Shown here: piece after piece, positions 8,842 to 16,488 of the stretch | Numbering within the stretch: position 1 is the stretch's first letter | Layout: each line of letters begins with the position of its first letter | From: Gemmatimonadota bacterium | Lineage (GTDB): Bacteria; Gemmatimonadota; Gemmatimonadetes; Gemmatimonadales; GWC2-71-9 | Assembly (NCBI GenBank): GCA_003169895.1 | Contig: PNAE01000007.1 | Span: 161,803 to 225,802, forward strand | Direction: 5' to 3' | Length of the DNA stretch: 64,000 nucleotides | The notes under the pieces: model-generated | What the model saw: only the letters and a program-made list of their open reading frames with translations | What the model was told of the DNA's origin: nothing | Database searches by the model: none | Program-made: the position numbers and the translations under genes

Positions 8842-10008
8842 TCACCATTCCTGATAGGGTCCGATTCCCCGTGGGGAGAGGTCCGGCGTTTCACCGGCGC
8901 GACGCCGAAACCGGGAGACCGCACCGCCGAACAAAGCGGCATCGGCCAGGTGCCCGAGCCCGCGGAGCCGCAGCCGTTGCGCCGTCGCATTCAGCCGTCG
9001 CACGGCGTCGTCGCGACCGCAGTCCTGCGCCATCCAGATGAGATCCGCGAGGAAGGTCCGTTCGGACCGGTAATGGGCGACCCGGCACCACGCCCCCAGC
9101 GGATCGCCGGATGTCCCGGGAAAGGCAAGCCGGTCCTTGCCGAACAGCCAGAGCGACAACCGCAGCCGCAGGCACTTGGGACAGGCACCGCAATTCTTGA
9201 CCGGATCGTGATGACAGACCCAGAGGTCCTGGAGGAACTCGGGATGTTTCAGGATGGTCATCAGCTTTTCGTCGCGTCGGGCATGGCATCCGTGGTGCTC
9301 GATTTGCATCGCACCGGTCGACCAGAGCGGATCGAGGAGCGGATGCGATCCGGCGGGCGCCAACCGGGCGTATGTATTCGAAGAAGCAATCACCATTCGC
9401 TCAGGGGCCAACAGGAGCGCCACGCTGGCAAGCCCGCTACCGAAGCTCGTCGAGCGGGCGATACGGTGTCGCCGGGTGAAATCGATCCAGTTGGTTTCGA
9501 CTGCAATGAGCGGCATCCCGAGCAGGGCGGCCTGGCGCGCAACCCGGGCCCGCGCGTCCGCGAAGACATCGGCTGACATGTTGAAATCGAAGCCGTTGAT
9601 GAACACGAGTCGATCCAGATCGGCTCGCCGCTCGAGGGCGGTGAACAGGGCGTCCACGCCGCCCGAGAAGAAGGCTGCACCGCCCGACATGGTGACCGCG
9701 CTAGATGGACGCTGGTTGGCGCGCACGTCGATCCGGTGCATCAGCGGATTCCAGGACGTCCAGATGTCCTGGATGTCGCCGAGGCGGCCGAGCAACTCTG
9801 ACGAGACTGGCGGAAGCGCGGTCAGGTCGAGACCGGCGCCGAGTGCCATCGCCGGGATGAGTGCCACCGCGAGGAAGGCATCCCCGGTTTCGGCGGCGGC
9901 AACGCCCGGGGGAATCCGGAACCACACGTTCATGTCGCCGACGTCCGCGGAAACCCGCGTACCGTTCGACTGGTGATCCACACACCAATTGCGAACTACC
10001 AGAGTCAT
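8842..10008 (-). CDS. QueC/ExsB-like PP-loop ATPase, copy A
   Basis: This 388-residue paralogue of the downstream protein has SGGVD at 115-119 and cysteines C265-x7-C273-x2-C276-x2-C279, the same spacing as its neighbour. Both also share a SHPL-x-DPLWS block. The ATG at 10006-10008 is preferred because GGAG lies eight bases upstream and because the resulting N-terminus aligns with the neighbour's MTL start. As a PP-loop enzyme it should activate a carboxylate or amide as an adenylate. The substrate is unknown. A pair of diverged copies suggests a heteromer or two sequential substrates. Confidence 0.65.
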   Translation of the reverse strand: MTLVVRNWCVDHQSNGTRVSADVGDMNVWFRIPPGVAAAETGDAFLAVALIPAMALGAGLDLTALPPVSSELLGRLGDIQDIWTSWNPLMHRIDVRANQRPSSAVTMSGGAAFFSGGVDALFTALERRADLDRLVFINGFDFNMSADVFADARARVARQAALLGMPLIAVETNWIDFTRRHRIARSTSFGSGLASVALLLAPERMVIASSNTYARLAPAGSHPLLDPLWSTGAMQIEHHGCHARRDEKLMTILKHPEFLQDLWVCHHDPVKNCGACPKCLRLRLSLWLFGKDRLAFPGTSGDPLGAWCRVAHYRSERTFLADLIWMAQDCGRDDAVRRLNATAQRLRLRGLGHLADAALFGGAVSRFRRRAGETPDLSPRGIGPYQEW

Positions 10009-10329
10009 GCCAGTCACTCCAGTTCCTACGCTGATTGTGCATTCTCGTGAGCGTCGTCACGGCTTCGACGTCCCTGCGATCGACCGGACTCACTGGCGGG
10101 ACCAGCCCGCGGCGCAGGTACAATCGCCATTGATCCCGCAGCAAAGCAAGGCAAAGCCTGCGCCGGAAATCGGAGGCGGCTATCAGACAAGAAATACTGT
10201 TGCTATTGTGCAGCACCGGCCGGCCGATACTGACCAGTATCTGATCAGTTACTAGCCACAACCGGACGGCACATGCTTTGCAAAGTCATGTGATTCATGA
10301 ATTTCCCAACACGAACATGCCGCCTGTCG
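10009..10329. other. Divergent intergenic region
   Basis: This 321-bp region separates the PP-loop pair (minus) from the heparinase-like gene (plus) and should hold both promoters. It contains the dyad described at 10226-10248. No coding frame is supported. No clear sigma-70 hexamers were found. Confidence 0.5.
10226..10248. promoter_or_regulatory. Operator-like palindrome
   Basis: GATACTG-AC-CAGTATC (10226-10241) is a perfect 7-bp dyad with a 2-base centre, followed at once by the 8-bp palindrome CTGATCAG (10241-10248). It lies about 80 bases before the heparinase-like start, a typical position for a repressor or activator site. No regulator gene is adjacent, so the factor is unknown. Confidence 0.35.
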
Positions 10330-12567
10330 ATGACAGATTCATTGACATTATTTCAACCGCTATTCCTGGCGCTGATGGTGGGAGGCTGCAACCGGGAGAT
10401 GGCCACGGACGCCCTGGCCGTTGCGGCAGCGCCAGGCCGGGGTGTCATGACCGTCTCTGTCTCCGGTCTGCCGGCTGATGCTCCGGCACCACTCACCGTC
10501 ACCGGGCCGAATGAATATCACCGGGTTTTCAGCAGTTCAATCCGGCTCGACTCCCTGGTTGTCGGCGACTATGTCCTGCACGCTGGCGGCACCACGACGC
10601 CGGGCGGGTCCTACGGCCCCACCGTCGACTCGCAAGCGGTACATATCAGTAGCGGCAGCGCGCGCAACGTGCAGGTGCAATACGTCAAGGTAGCGCGCCC
10701 GGCATCCACTGGCCTGCCCGCGCACCCGCGGGTCTGGATGACGCCGGCGCGGATCACGCAGCTCAGGACCCAAGTCGCGGCCAACACGATCCGCTGGCAA
10801 AAGGTCAAAGCCGCCGCGGATGCGCAGCTCGTGGTCAACGCGCCGACGACCGCCAGCACGCTGCCCATGCTGTGTCTCGCGTATCTCGGCACCGGGAATG
10901 CGGCCTACGCGCAACGCGCCGGCGTGGTCCTCGTGGCGAATACTGACAGTGCCGCGCAAATCGCGCTCCGCGGCGACGACGCCTACCCGTACCGGACCGC
11001 CCTACCGACCATCAGCGAAGGACTGGACTGGTGCTACAACGGACTCACGGTCACGACTCGCCAACGCGCAGCCACCTGGCTCATGGATGCGGCTGATTGG
11101 GTCTGGCCGGAATCGAATCCGGCACCCCACACGACCTACGGCCTGACGGACGTCCTGGATAACTACTACTGGGGCTTCATGATGACCGGCCCTGCGGCCC
11201 TCGCCGCCGCCGGCGACGATACCGGACATGGGACGGTCAGTGGCAGCGACCGCGCCGCCTATCACCAGCAGCTCTTCCTGACGAAGTGGGCCAACGTCGT
11301 GGTGCCCGCGCTGGCCGGACCGCTTGCCGGTGGCGCGGACGTGGAAGGCACCGGCTACGACATCTCGATTCGCATCGCAGAGGTGGTCGACGCCTTCCAG
11401 ACCGCCGGTCTGGGTTTGACTACCCCGTGGCTCGCGCAAACGCTGCAATGGCATCTCAACTACACGATGCCGGGCGGCAGGTACTTCGCGCCATTGGGTG
11501 ATCAGGCGCGGGCGAGCAACGCCCCGCTGTATATCTACAACCGCGAAGCCATGCTGATGACGATGGCGGCAGCCAACGCGGGCAGCACGCTCGACGCGCA
11601 GGCCCAATACTGGCTCGCGCTGATCGGACAGGCTCCCTATGCGCTTGACGACGGGAACCTCGCCAGCGAACTGCTGTACTACGATCCGTTGGCGCCCAGC
11701 GCGCCCGACCTCAGTGGTTTGCCGAAGGGCTATCTCTCGCCCGGGGCGGGCGATTTCATCTACCGCCAGAGCTGGACGGATCCCAACGCCACCGTGATGG
11801 TCTTCGAGTCGGGGCCGCTCAGCGAGTCGCACATGTCGCTGGACGCCAATGGGCTGATGATCTGGAAGGGATCGTTCTGGATCAGTGCGAGCGCGAACAT
11901 CTACTCGCACAGCGGCATCGTGCAGACGACGCAGAACTACAACAACCTGACCGTGGGCGGCATCGGACAGATGCACCACAACGGGGCTCGCATCCTCGCG
12001 ACCTCCGTCAGTGACAACCTGGTCGTCGTGCAGGCGCAGGCGGACACCGCCTATTTCTGGCCGCCCGATTACCGGGCGATGTGGTCCGTTGCGCCGTATT
12101 ATCTGCGCACCGTGGCCTACCTGCCGGTGCAGGATGCGTTCGTGATCGTCGACCGGGTGACGGCCCGTGATTCGACGCAAGCGAAAGTCTGGCGCTGGCA
12201 CTCGTTGAACCCGGCCACGATACTCGGCAACACGTTCACGCTCGCCAATCCCGCGGGTGACCAGCGATGCGTGGGCAACGTCCTGCTGCCGACCGACGCC
12301 GTGCTGGGGGCCGAGACGATCGCTCTGGGGAGCGGCGGCGCAGTGAGCAGCCACGCGGTCACGGTGACCCTGCCAGTGGGTCGCACGAGCGATGTGGTGG
12401 TCACGGTGTTCCAGTGCAGCGATGTGCTGCCGGCTCCGTGGACCCCGACCGCCGAGATTACCGCCAACCAGGCCATCGTGACGATCGGTATCCATCGCGT
12501 CACGGTGCCGCTTGACGACGCGCAGGCCGTCGGTTTCGAGACGGCCGCCATCATCAGCGATCACTGA
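10330..12567 (+). CDS. Heparinase II/III-like polysaccharide lyase, lipoprotein
   Basis: This 745-residue protein begins with a lipoprotein signal: MTDSLTLFQPLFLALMVGGC, with lipobox VGGC. A beta-rich domain to about residue 130 precedes an alpha-helical region opening with HPRVWMTPARITQLR, and then a beta-sandwich with SHMSLDANGLMIWKGSFWIS. That order matches alginate-lyase/heparinase II-III-type polysaccharide lyases. It should act on a uronic-acid-containing glycan at the cell surface or in the periplasm, either in degradation or in trimming the polymer made by neighbouring genes. A start at 10297 is possible, but the signal peptide fits the ATG at 10330 better. A fragment of a related gene persists at 1234-1296. 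Confidence 0.75.
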   Translation: MTDSLTLFQPLFLALMVGGCNREMATDALAVAAAPGRGVMTVSVSGLPADAPAPLTVTGPNEYHRVFSSSIRLDSLVVGDYVLHAGGTTTPGGSYGPTVDSQAVHISSGSARNVQVQYVKVARPASTGLPAHPRVWMTPARITQLRTQVAANTIRWQKVKAAADAQLVVNAPTTASTLPMLCLAYLGTGNAAYAQRAGVVLVANTDSAAQIALRGDDAYPYRTALPTISEGLDWCYNGLTVTTRQRAATWLMDAADWVWPESNPAPHTTYGLTDVLDNYYWGFMMTGPAALAAAGDDTGHGTVSGSDRAAYHQQLFLTKWANVVVPALAGPLAGGADVEGTGYDISIRIAEVVDAFQTAGLGLTTPWLAQTLQWHLNYTMPGGRYFAPLGDQARASNAPLYIYNREAMLMTMAAANAGSTLDAQAQYWLALIGQAPYALDDGNLASELLYYDPLAPSAPDLSGLPKGYLSPGAGDFIYRQSWTDPNATVMVFESGPLSESHMSLDANGLMIWKGSFWISASANIYSHSGIVQTTQNYNNLTVGGIGQMHHNGARILATSVSDNLVVVQAQADTAYFWPPDYRAMWSVAPYYLRTVAYLPVQDAFVIVDRVTARDSTQAKVWRWHSLNPATILGNTFTLANPAGDQRCVGNVLLPTDAVLGAETIALGSGGAVSSHAVTVTLPVGRTSDVVVTVFQCSDVLPAPWTPTAEITANQAIVTIGIHRVTVPLDDAQAVGFETAAIISDH

Positions 12568-12599
12568 TTCCGGCGGGTCGAGGGCCAGACCTTTCGCCG

Positions 12600-13742
12600 T
12601 CAACGCGCCTGCAACAACTGCGACAACCGTTCCATCTCCGACACCTGATTGAACATGTGCGGGCTCAGGCGGATCGCCCCCTCGCGCAGCGAGCACTGCA
12701 CCCCCGCCGCTTGCACTCTCGCGTAGGTGGCGGCCACGTCGCCGCGTGGCTTGAAGCACAGGATCGCCGAGCCTCTGTCGCCCGGCGGTGACGTAATTGC
12801 CGCCCCGCTCCGCTCCGCCCACTCGATGATCGGTTGGTGCAGCGCGCGAGTATGCTCGACGATTGGCGCGATCCCCACGCCAAGGATGAGACCCAGCGAC
12901 GCATTCATCGCCGCAAAGTCCTGGACGGGGAACGTGAGCAACTCAAAACGCCGCGCATCGGGCCACGGCCGCGGATCGTACGACGTCAGCTGGGTGTAGT
13001 CGTCGCTGCCCATGAATGCCGCCCACCCGGCGAACGTCGGTTCGAGCTGGGTGCACAACTCCTTGCGCACGTACAGAAAGCCCGTACCCCACGGCGACAG
13101 CAGCCACTTCTGGGCGCCGCAGGCGAGGAAGTCGACCGGCGTGGCCTTCACGTCGACCGGCAATTGACCGACGGCCTGGATCGCATCGACAACAAGCCAT
13201 TTGTCGGCAGCCCGGGTCGCGCGCGAGAGTTGCCCCAGGTCGACTGTGTATCCATTGCTGAATTGCGTCAGCGACACGCTCACCGCGCGCACTTTCGGAT
13301 CAGTGAGGCGCTCATGCAACCGTGCTTCGTCGGGCCAGCCGTCCGCCGTCACCGGAATCCGCTCGAGCGCCACACCGTTCCCGGCCAGTTGCATCCAGGG
13401 ATAGATGTTGGCCGGGAACTCGTGGTCGAACGTCAGCACGATGTCGCCCGACCTGAGTGGTAGCGCGTGCGCCGCCACGTTGAGGCCGGTGGTGGTGTTC
13501 GGCATCAAGGCGATCTCGGATTCGTCCGCGTTGATCAGCCGGCTGGCCATCCACCGCGCCTCGGTCAGGATGGCGTTGATCCGCTCGATCGGCCACATCG
13601 CCGGCCGGGCCCGGTCACGATTGCACGCGGCCAGCGCGGCGACGCTGCGCGACGGCAGCGGCCCGACGCTGGCGCTGTTGAGGAAGATGCCGCCGTCGTT
13701 GAGCGCGGCGAATTCGGTGCGGCGCAGCTCGTCCAGGTCCAT
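12600..13742 (-). CDS. Class V PLP-dependent aminotransferase
   Basis: A 380-residue fold type I PLP enzyme of the class V family, which includes cysteine desulfurases and isopenicillin N epimerase-like proteins. The segment CGAQKWLLSPWGTGFLYV carries the Schiff-base lysine, and VVDAIQAVGQLPVDV carries the aspartate and glutamine that bind the cofactor. No cysteine-bearing catalytic loop typical of desulfurases is obvious. The ATG at 13740-13742 gives the natural N-terminus MDLDELRRTEFAALNDG. It is divergent from the RiPP precursors across 457 bases, so it may modify the peptide or make a building block. That link is inferred from position only. Confidence 0.8.
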   Translation of the reverse strand: MDLDELRRTEFAALNDGGIFLNSASVGPLPSRSVAALAACNRDRARPAMWPIERINAILTEARWMASRLINADESEIALMPNTTTGLNVAAHALPLRSGDIVLTFDHEFPANIYPWMQLAGNGVALERIPVTADGWPDEARLHERLTDPKVRAVSVSLTQFSNGYTVDLGQLSRATRAADKWLVVDAIQAVGQLPVDVKATPVDFLACGAQKWLLSPWGTGFLYVRKELCTQLEPTFAGWAAFMGSDDYTQLTSYDPRPWPDARRFELLTFPVQDFAAMNASLGLILGVGIAPIVEHTRALHQPIIEWAERSGAAITSPPGDRGSAILCFKPRGDVAATYARVQAAGVQCSLREGAIRLSPHMFNQVSEMERLSQLLQAR

Positions 13743-14199
13743 CGTGGCAGCCTGTCCTCGGAGTAGGGATCCAAAGCTACCGTACTCCAGGGACGGACAG
13801 CCCGGCCCCGGGGAGCGGCGGACCCGATTCCAACCGGCCCAGGGGGCAGTCGGCGAACCCGGTGCACTGTGGCGGGATCGCCACGATGGCAGCCCCAATC
13901 TGTGGCGTCGCCGCTCCCGATCCGCGCGATCGACACGCCGGAATCCAGGCCCGACCATCGTTGCTGGGTACGAAGGCTATCTCCTTGCGGCACTGTTCTT
14001 TAGCAAGGCATTCGGTAGTGTCGGCCGCGGAGCATGTATGGCTCCAAGTGGTGCGGCGGCCGGCGCACAATACTTGCGTTTGTCGGTCACCCGACGCAGT
14101 ACGGCCCCGTCGCACCATTGCAAGCCAGTACCCATGCAGTGAGTGCACCGCAGCAAAGGCCTTGCGGAGCCGCGACCCTCATCAGAGAGGAGTGGATGC
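13743..14199. other. Divergent intergenic region before the RiPP precursors
   Basis: This 457-bp stretch between the aminotransferase and the first precursor must hold promoters for both directions. I see no supported coding frame and no clear -35/-10 pair. A ribosome site, AGAGAGGAG at about 14184-14192, precedes the first precursor ATG at 14200. Confidence 0.5.
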
Positions 14200-14289
14200 A
14201 TGCGTAAGACCTTCACCGCACCCAAGCTGGTCCACGAAGCGACGCTGGCTTCGCTGACGCTCAACCCCGTGACTTCCCAGACAGTCTGA
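14200..14289 (+). CDS. RiPP precursor 1, lasso-type leader
   Basis: A 29-residue peptide with leader MRKTFTAPKLVHEATLASLT. In lasso precursors the leader pattern is Y-x2-P-x-L-x3-G-x5-T; here F5, P8, L10, A14 and T20 occupy those positions. With T20 as the penultimate leader residue, the core starts at residue 22 and is NPVTSQTV, eight residues with no Asp or Glu. AGAGAGGAG lies just upstream of the ATG. It is the most diverged of four tandem copies, with H12, A17 and S18 in place of E, T and R. Without an acidic residue it cannot form a lasso macrolactam. Confidence 0.8.
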   Translation: MRKTFTAPKLVHEATLASLTLNPVTSQTV

Positions 14290-14351
14290 GTCGTCGCGCG
14301 GCGAATCGCAGGCCAGCGGCCGCCACCTGCTGCATTGAAAGGAGAAATGGA

Positions 14352-14441
14352 ATGCGTAAGACCTTCACCGCACCCAGGCTGGTCGAGGAAGCGACCCTGA
14401 CGCGGTTGACGCTACAGGCCGTCACCTCGCGCCCCGAATAG
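14352..14441 (+). CDS. RiPP precursor 2, lasso-type leader
   Basis: A 29-residue peptide with leader MRKTFTAPRLVEEATLTRLT, then L21 and the predicted core QAVTSRPE. The acid E8 of the core is the last residue, so a head-to-side-chain ring would leave no tail to thread. The ATG at 14352 follows AAAGGAG. The 5' flank, from TGCTGCATTGAAAGGAGAA to the leader, is nearly identical to that of precursor 3, which shows recent tandem duplication. Confidence 0.82.
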   Translation: MRKTFTAPRLVEEATLTRLTLQAVTSRPE

Positions 14442-14473
14442 TCACCATCCGCTGCATTGAAAGGAGAAGTGGA

Positions 14474-14566
14474 ATGCGTAAGACCTTCACCGCACCAAAG
14501 CTGACTGAGGAAGCGACCCTGACGCGGTTGACGCTGTCGGGCCTCGTGGTCTCCAATACGGACTAA
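14474..14566 (+). CDS. RiPP precursor 3, lasso-type leader
   Basis: A 30-residue peptide with leader MRKTFTAPKLTEEATLTRLT and predicted core SGLVVSNTD. An Asp at core position 9 is again the C-terminal residue. Small residues S1 and G2 would suit lasso-type ring closure better than the bulky first residues of the other copies, but there is still no tail. The ribosome site AAAGGAG precedes the ATG at 14474. Confidence 0.82.
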   Translation: MRKTFTAPKLTEEATLTRLTLSGLVVSNTD

Positions 14567-14653
14567 CCGCTGATTGGTTGGATTGGTCCCGCGGCTGGCG
14601 CGGGGGGTTCAAACCGTGACCCTCGCCCACCACTCAAGAGAAGGAGGATGTGA

Positions 14654-14746
14654 ATGCGAAAGACGTTCGTGGCACCCAGGCTGGTCGAGGAAGCGACTCT
14701 GACACGCTTGACGTTGCTGCCCCAGACCTCGCGACTCATTACCTAG
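14654..14746 (+). CDS. RiPP precursor 4, lasso-type leader
   Basis: A 30-residue peptide with leader MRKTFVAPRLVEEATLTRLT and predicted core LPQTSRLIT, which lacks any acidic residue. AAGGAGG precedes the ATG at 14654. Its upstream flank differs from copies 2 and 3 and its codons are more diverged, so it is an older duplicate. It is the last precursor before the transcript-end structures and the enzyme genes. Confidence 0.8.
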   Translation: MRKTFVAPRLVEEATLTRLTLLPQTSRLIT

Positions 14747-14762
14747 CCGCCACCCTGACGAA

Positions 14763-14846
14763 CCCCGCCGTGGGGGAGCTCCCCGGCGGGGGGCCGGTGG
14801 TCGAATCGAATCCCCGGGTCCCATCTGGGACGCGGGGCTTCGTTTT
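14763..14846 (+). terminator. Tandem hairpins between precursors and enzymes
   Basis: The first hairpin pairs CCCCGCCG (14763-14770) with CGGCGGGG (about 14784-14791) around an inner GGGGAGCTCCCC palindrome. The second pairs CCCCGGGTCCC (14812-14822) with GGGACGCGGGG (14827-14837), one mismatch and a 4-base loop, followed by CTTCGTTTTG. This looks like a partial intrinsic terminator that would favour precursor over enzyme transcripts while allowing some readthrough. Confidence 0.6.
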
Positions 14847-14873
14847 GTACGAATCTTGCAACGCCTCCGGCGC

Positions 14874-15791
14874 ATGACCGTGACCCCTGTCGTCTCGTCC
14901 AATGATCCTGTCCTCGCGGCCACCGTGGGCGAGTGGCTTCGGGAATCCCGCATGCCGCTACCGTTGGGCCTGAAGCTCCGCCTCGATGTGGTCGACACGG
15001 TACCGCTGCTCGACGATCCCCGCGAGGTGTTTGCCCAGGGCGACGTCGACATCCAGGCCGGTGAGCCGCTGGGTTGGGTCCACCTCACCTGGCGTTGCGC
15101 CCCGGCCGTGGCACGGATCGACGAACACCGCCCGGCGGCGTCCATTCAGGTGAGCCGCGAGGCGGTCGAGCAGCTCGACTGGATGCTTCGCAGCTTCCTC
15201 CTGGTCACGTTGATCTTTCTCTGGAAGCGCGACGGTCGCTATCACATGCACGCCGGCACCGCGATCGATTCCCGGGGACGCGGCTGGATGCTGATCGGCA
15301 ATTCCTGCTCCGGCAAGTCCACCACGACCGCTCTGCTCGCCGCGCGCGGGTGGCAGGTAAGCACTGACGACATCGCCTTCCTGACCGCCCGCGGTGATCG
15401 CGCCGCGGTGCTCGGTTTCCGCAGTCGCATCGCGCTCCGACCCGGCGGGTATGAGCTGCTGGGCCGGAGCGGCGGGATCGCACTGCCGGCGCGCGGCAAG
15501 ACCGGCTTCTGGCCGGAGGAGTTGGGCACCACCTGGGTGCAGGCCGTGGAACCCGACATCGTGGTCTTCACCTCGGTGGGCGCCGACCGCACCACCATGG
15601 TGCCGGCCTCGCCACATGCGGTGATGCAGGAGTTGCTGCAGTGGTCGCTGTGGGTGATGTTCGAACCCACGGCGGCACAGGAACACCTCGACCTGCTGGC
15701 CGCTCTCGGCCGGCAGGCACGGTGCTACCACGCGACGCTCGCCCCTGACCTGTTCACCGCTCCAGGCGCCCTCGAGGACTACTTGCCATGA
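14874..15791 (+). CDS. HprK-like peptide kinase of the RiPP locus
   Basis: A 305-residue protein with a P-loop, GNSCSGKST at 142-150, preceded by MHAGTA and followed by STDD at 163-166. This resembles the HPr kinase/phosphorylase core. No HPr or PTS gene is near, and the N-terminal half is unlike HprK. Related kinases in lasso loci phosphorylate the peptide, as described for the paeninodin C-terminal serine. Every core here contains Ser or Thr, so peptide phosphorylation is the likely job. The ATG at 14874 was chosen over upstream in-frame codons because the hairpin region ends just before it. Its stop overlaps the next start (ATGA). Confidence 0.78.
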   Translation: MTVTPVVSSNDPVLAATVGEWLRESRMPLPLGLKLRLDVVDTVPLLDDPREVFAQGDVDIQAGEPLGWVHLTWRCAPAVARIDEHRPAASIQVSREAVEQLDWMLRSFLLVTLIFLWKRDGRYHMHAGTAIDSRGRGWMLIGNSCSGKSTTTALLAARGWQVSTDDIAFLTARGDRAAVLGFRSRIALRPGGYELLGRSGGIALPARGKTGFWPEELGTTWVQAVEPDIVVFTSVGADRTTMVPASPHAVMQELLQWSLWVMFEPTAAQEHLDLLAALGRQARCYHATLAPDLFTAPGALEDYLP

Positions 15792-16060
15792 GCGAACCGC
15801 GCTATCGACGGCACCCCGACCTCCGCCTCACGTCGCTCGAAGGTGAGGGCGTAGTGCTGCACCTCAAGTCGCGCCGGTATTTCAGCGTCAACGAAACCGG
15901 CCTGACGCTGCTCGAGGCATTGAAACAACCACAGACGTTCGCACAGCTGGTGGCGGAAATCCTGACCGAGTTCGACGTCTCGCCGGAGACCGCAGCGGCC
16001 ACGACGCGGGAATTCCTCGATCAATGCCTCGCAGCTGCGGTCGTCGAGCAGATGGCATGA
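15788..16060 (+). CDS. PqqD-like RiPP recognition protein (lasso B1 type)
   Basis: This 90-residue protein has the PqqD fold pattern: a beta hairpin with GEGVVLHLKSRRYFSVNETG, then helices with LLEALKQPQTFAQLVAEIL. PqqD-like domains bind the leader peptide and present it to the modifying enzymes. In lasso systems this is the B1 protein, which recognises the Y-x2-P-x-L leader motif. It overlaps the kinase stop and the B2 start by four bases each, so the three proteins should be made together. Confidence 0.88.
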   Translation: MSEPRYRRHPDLRLTSLEGEGVVLHLKSRRYFSVNETGLTLLEALKQPQTFAQLVAEILTEFDVSPETAAATTREFLDQCLAAAVVEQMA

Positions 16061-16488
16061 TCCGCCGCCTCACTCCAGCCTGGCGGCTTCGCGCAACGCT
16101 CGCAGCCATGGCGCTCCCGCCGCTGGTGCATCTCATCCCGTTGGATCGAATCATCCGCGGGACTGCCCGCTCGCGGAAGCCGACGGCGTCCGACGATAGC
16201 GTCGATGACGCGGCCCTTGCCGAGTGGGTGGATCGCCTCCTCACAGCACTGCCGCCCCCGTGGAAACGGACCTGTCTCAAGCGCGCGGTCGTGCTCCATT
16301 ATCTGGTCCGTCGAGCGGGACGCCCCGCCGAACTTCGCATCGGCGTACGCCGCGACGAACAGAACGCGCTCACCGCGCATGCCTGGCTGGTGCGCGACGG
16401 CGAGCCGTACCTTGAGACCGGCGCGGATCACGTCGCCTCGTTTCAGGTATTGACCACCCTTCCCTCCGCCGTCGAGCCGGACCACTGA
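16057..16488 (+). CDS. Lasso-type B2 leader peptidase (transglutaminase-like)
   Basis: This 143-residue protein has the cysteine-protease triad pattern of lasso B2 proteins: C73 in KRTCLKRAVVLHYLVRRAG, H108 in NALTAHAWLVRDG and a likely Asp at 114. The GVRRDEQNALTAHAW block is a B2 hallmark. It should cut the leader after the residue following the conserved Thr, releasing 8-9-residue peptides. The ATG at 16057 overlaps the PqqD stop (ATGA). The catalytic residues look intact. In canonical lasso loci a cyclase accompanies B2, and none is present here. Confidence 0.88.
   Translation: MIRRLTPAWRLRATLAAMALPPLVHLIPLDRIIRGTARSRKPTASDDSVDDAALAEWVDRLLTALPPPWKRTCLKRAVVLHYLVRRAGRPAELRIGVRRDEQNALTAHAWLVRDGEPYLETGADHVASFQVLTTLPSAVEPDH

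Larger units (their letters stand above)
14200..14746 (+). repeat. Four-copy tandem array of RiPP precursor genes
   Basis: Four units of about 120-180 bases share ribosome site, start codon and leader. Units 2 and 3 are nearly identical from about 14330 and 14452 through the leader codons. The sequence diverges only after the leader, in the last 8-9 codons. Conserved leader with variable core is what is expected of a diversifying RiPP precursor family. Confidence 0.75.

Noticed and set aside
7734..10008. QueC for queuosine synthesis
   Set aside because: Two copies with extra N-terminal domains lie among glycan genes, and no QueD, QueE or QueF is near.
11002..12822. Long minus-strand frame over the lyase gene
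   Set aside because: Arg/Gly-rich shadow of a GC-rich coding region.
14200..14746. Canonical threaded lasso peptides
   Set aside because: Leader, B1 and B2 fit, but the cores are too short to thread, two lack an acid and no cyclase is present.
14874..15791. HPr kinase of carbon catabolite control
   Set aside because: No HPr or PTS genes nearby, and the N-terminal half differs from HprK; the overlap with B1 ties it to the RiPP locus.
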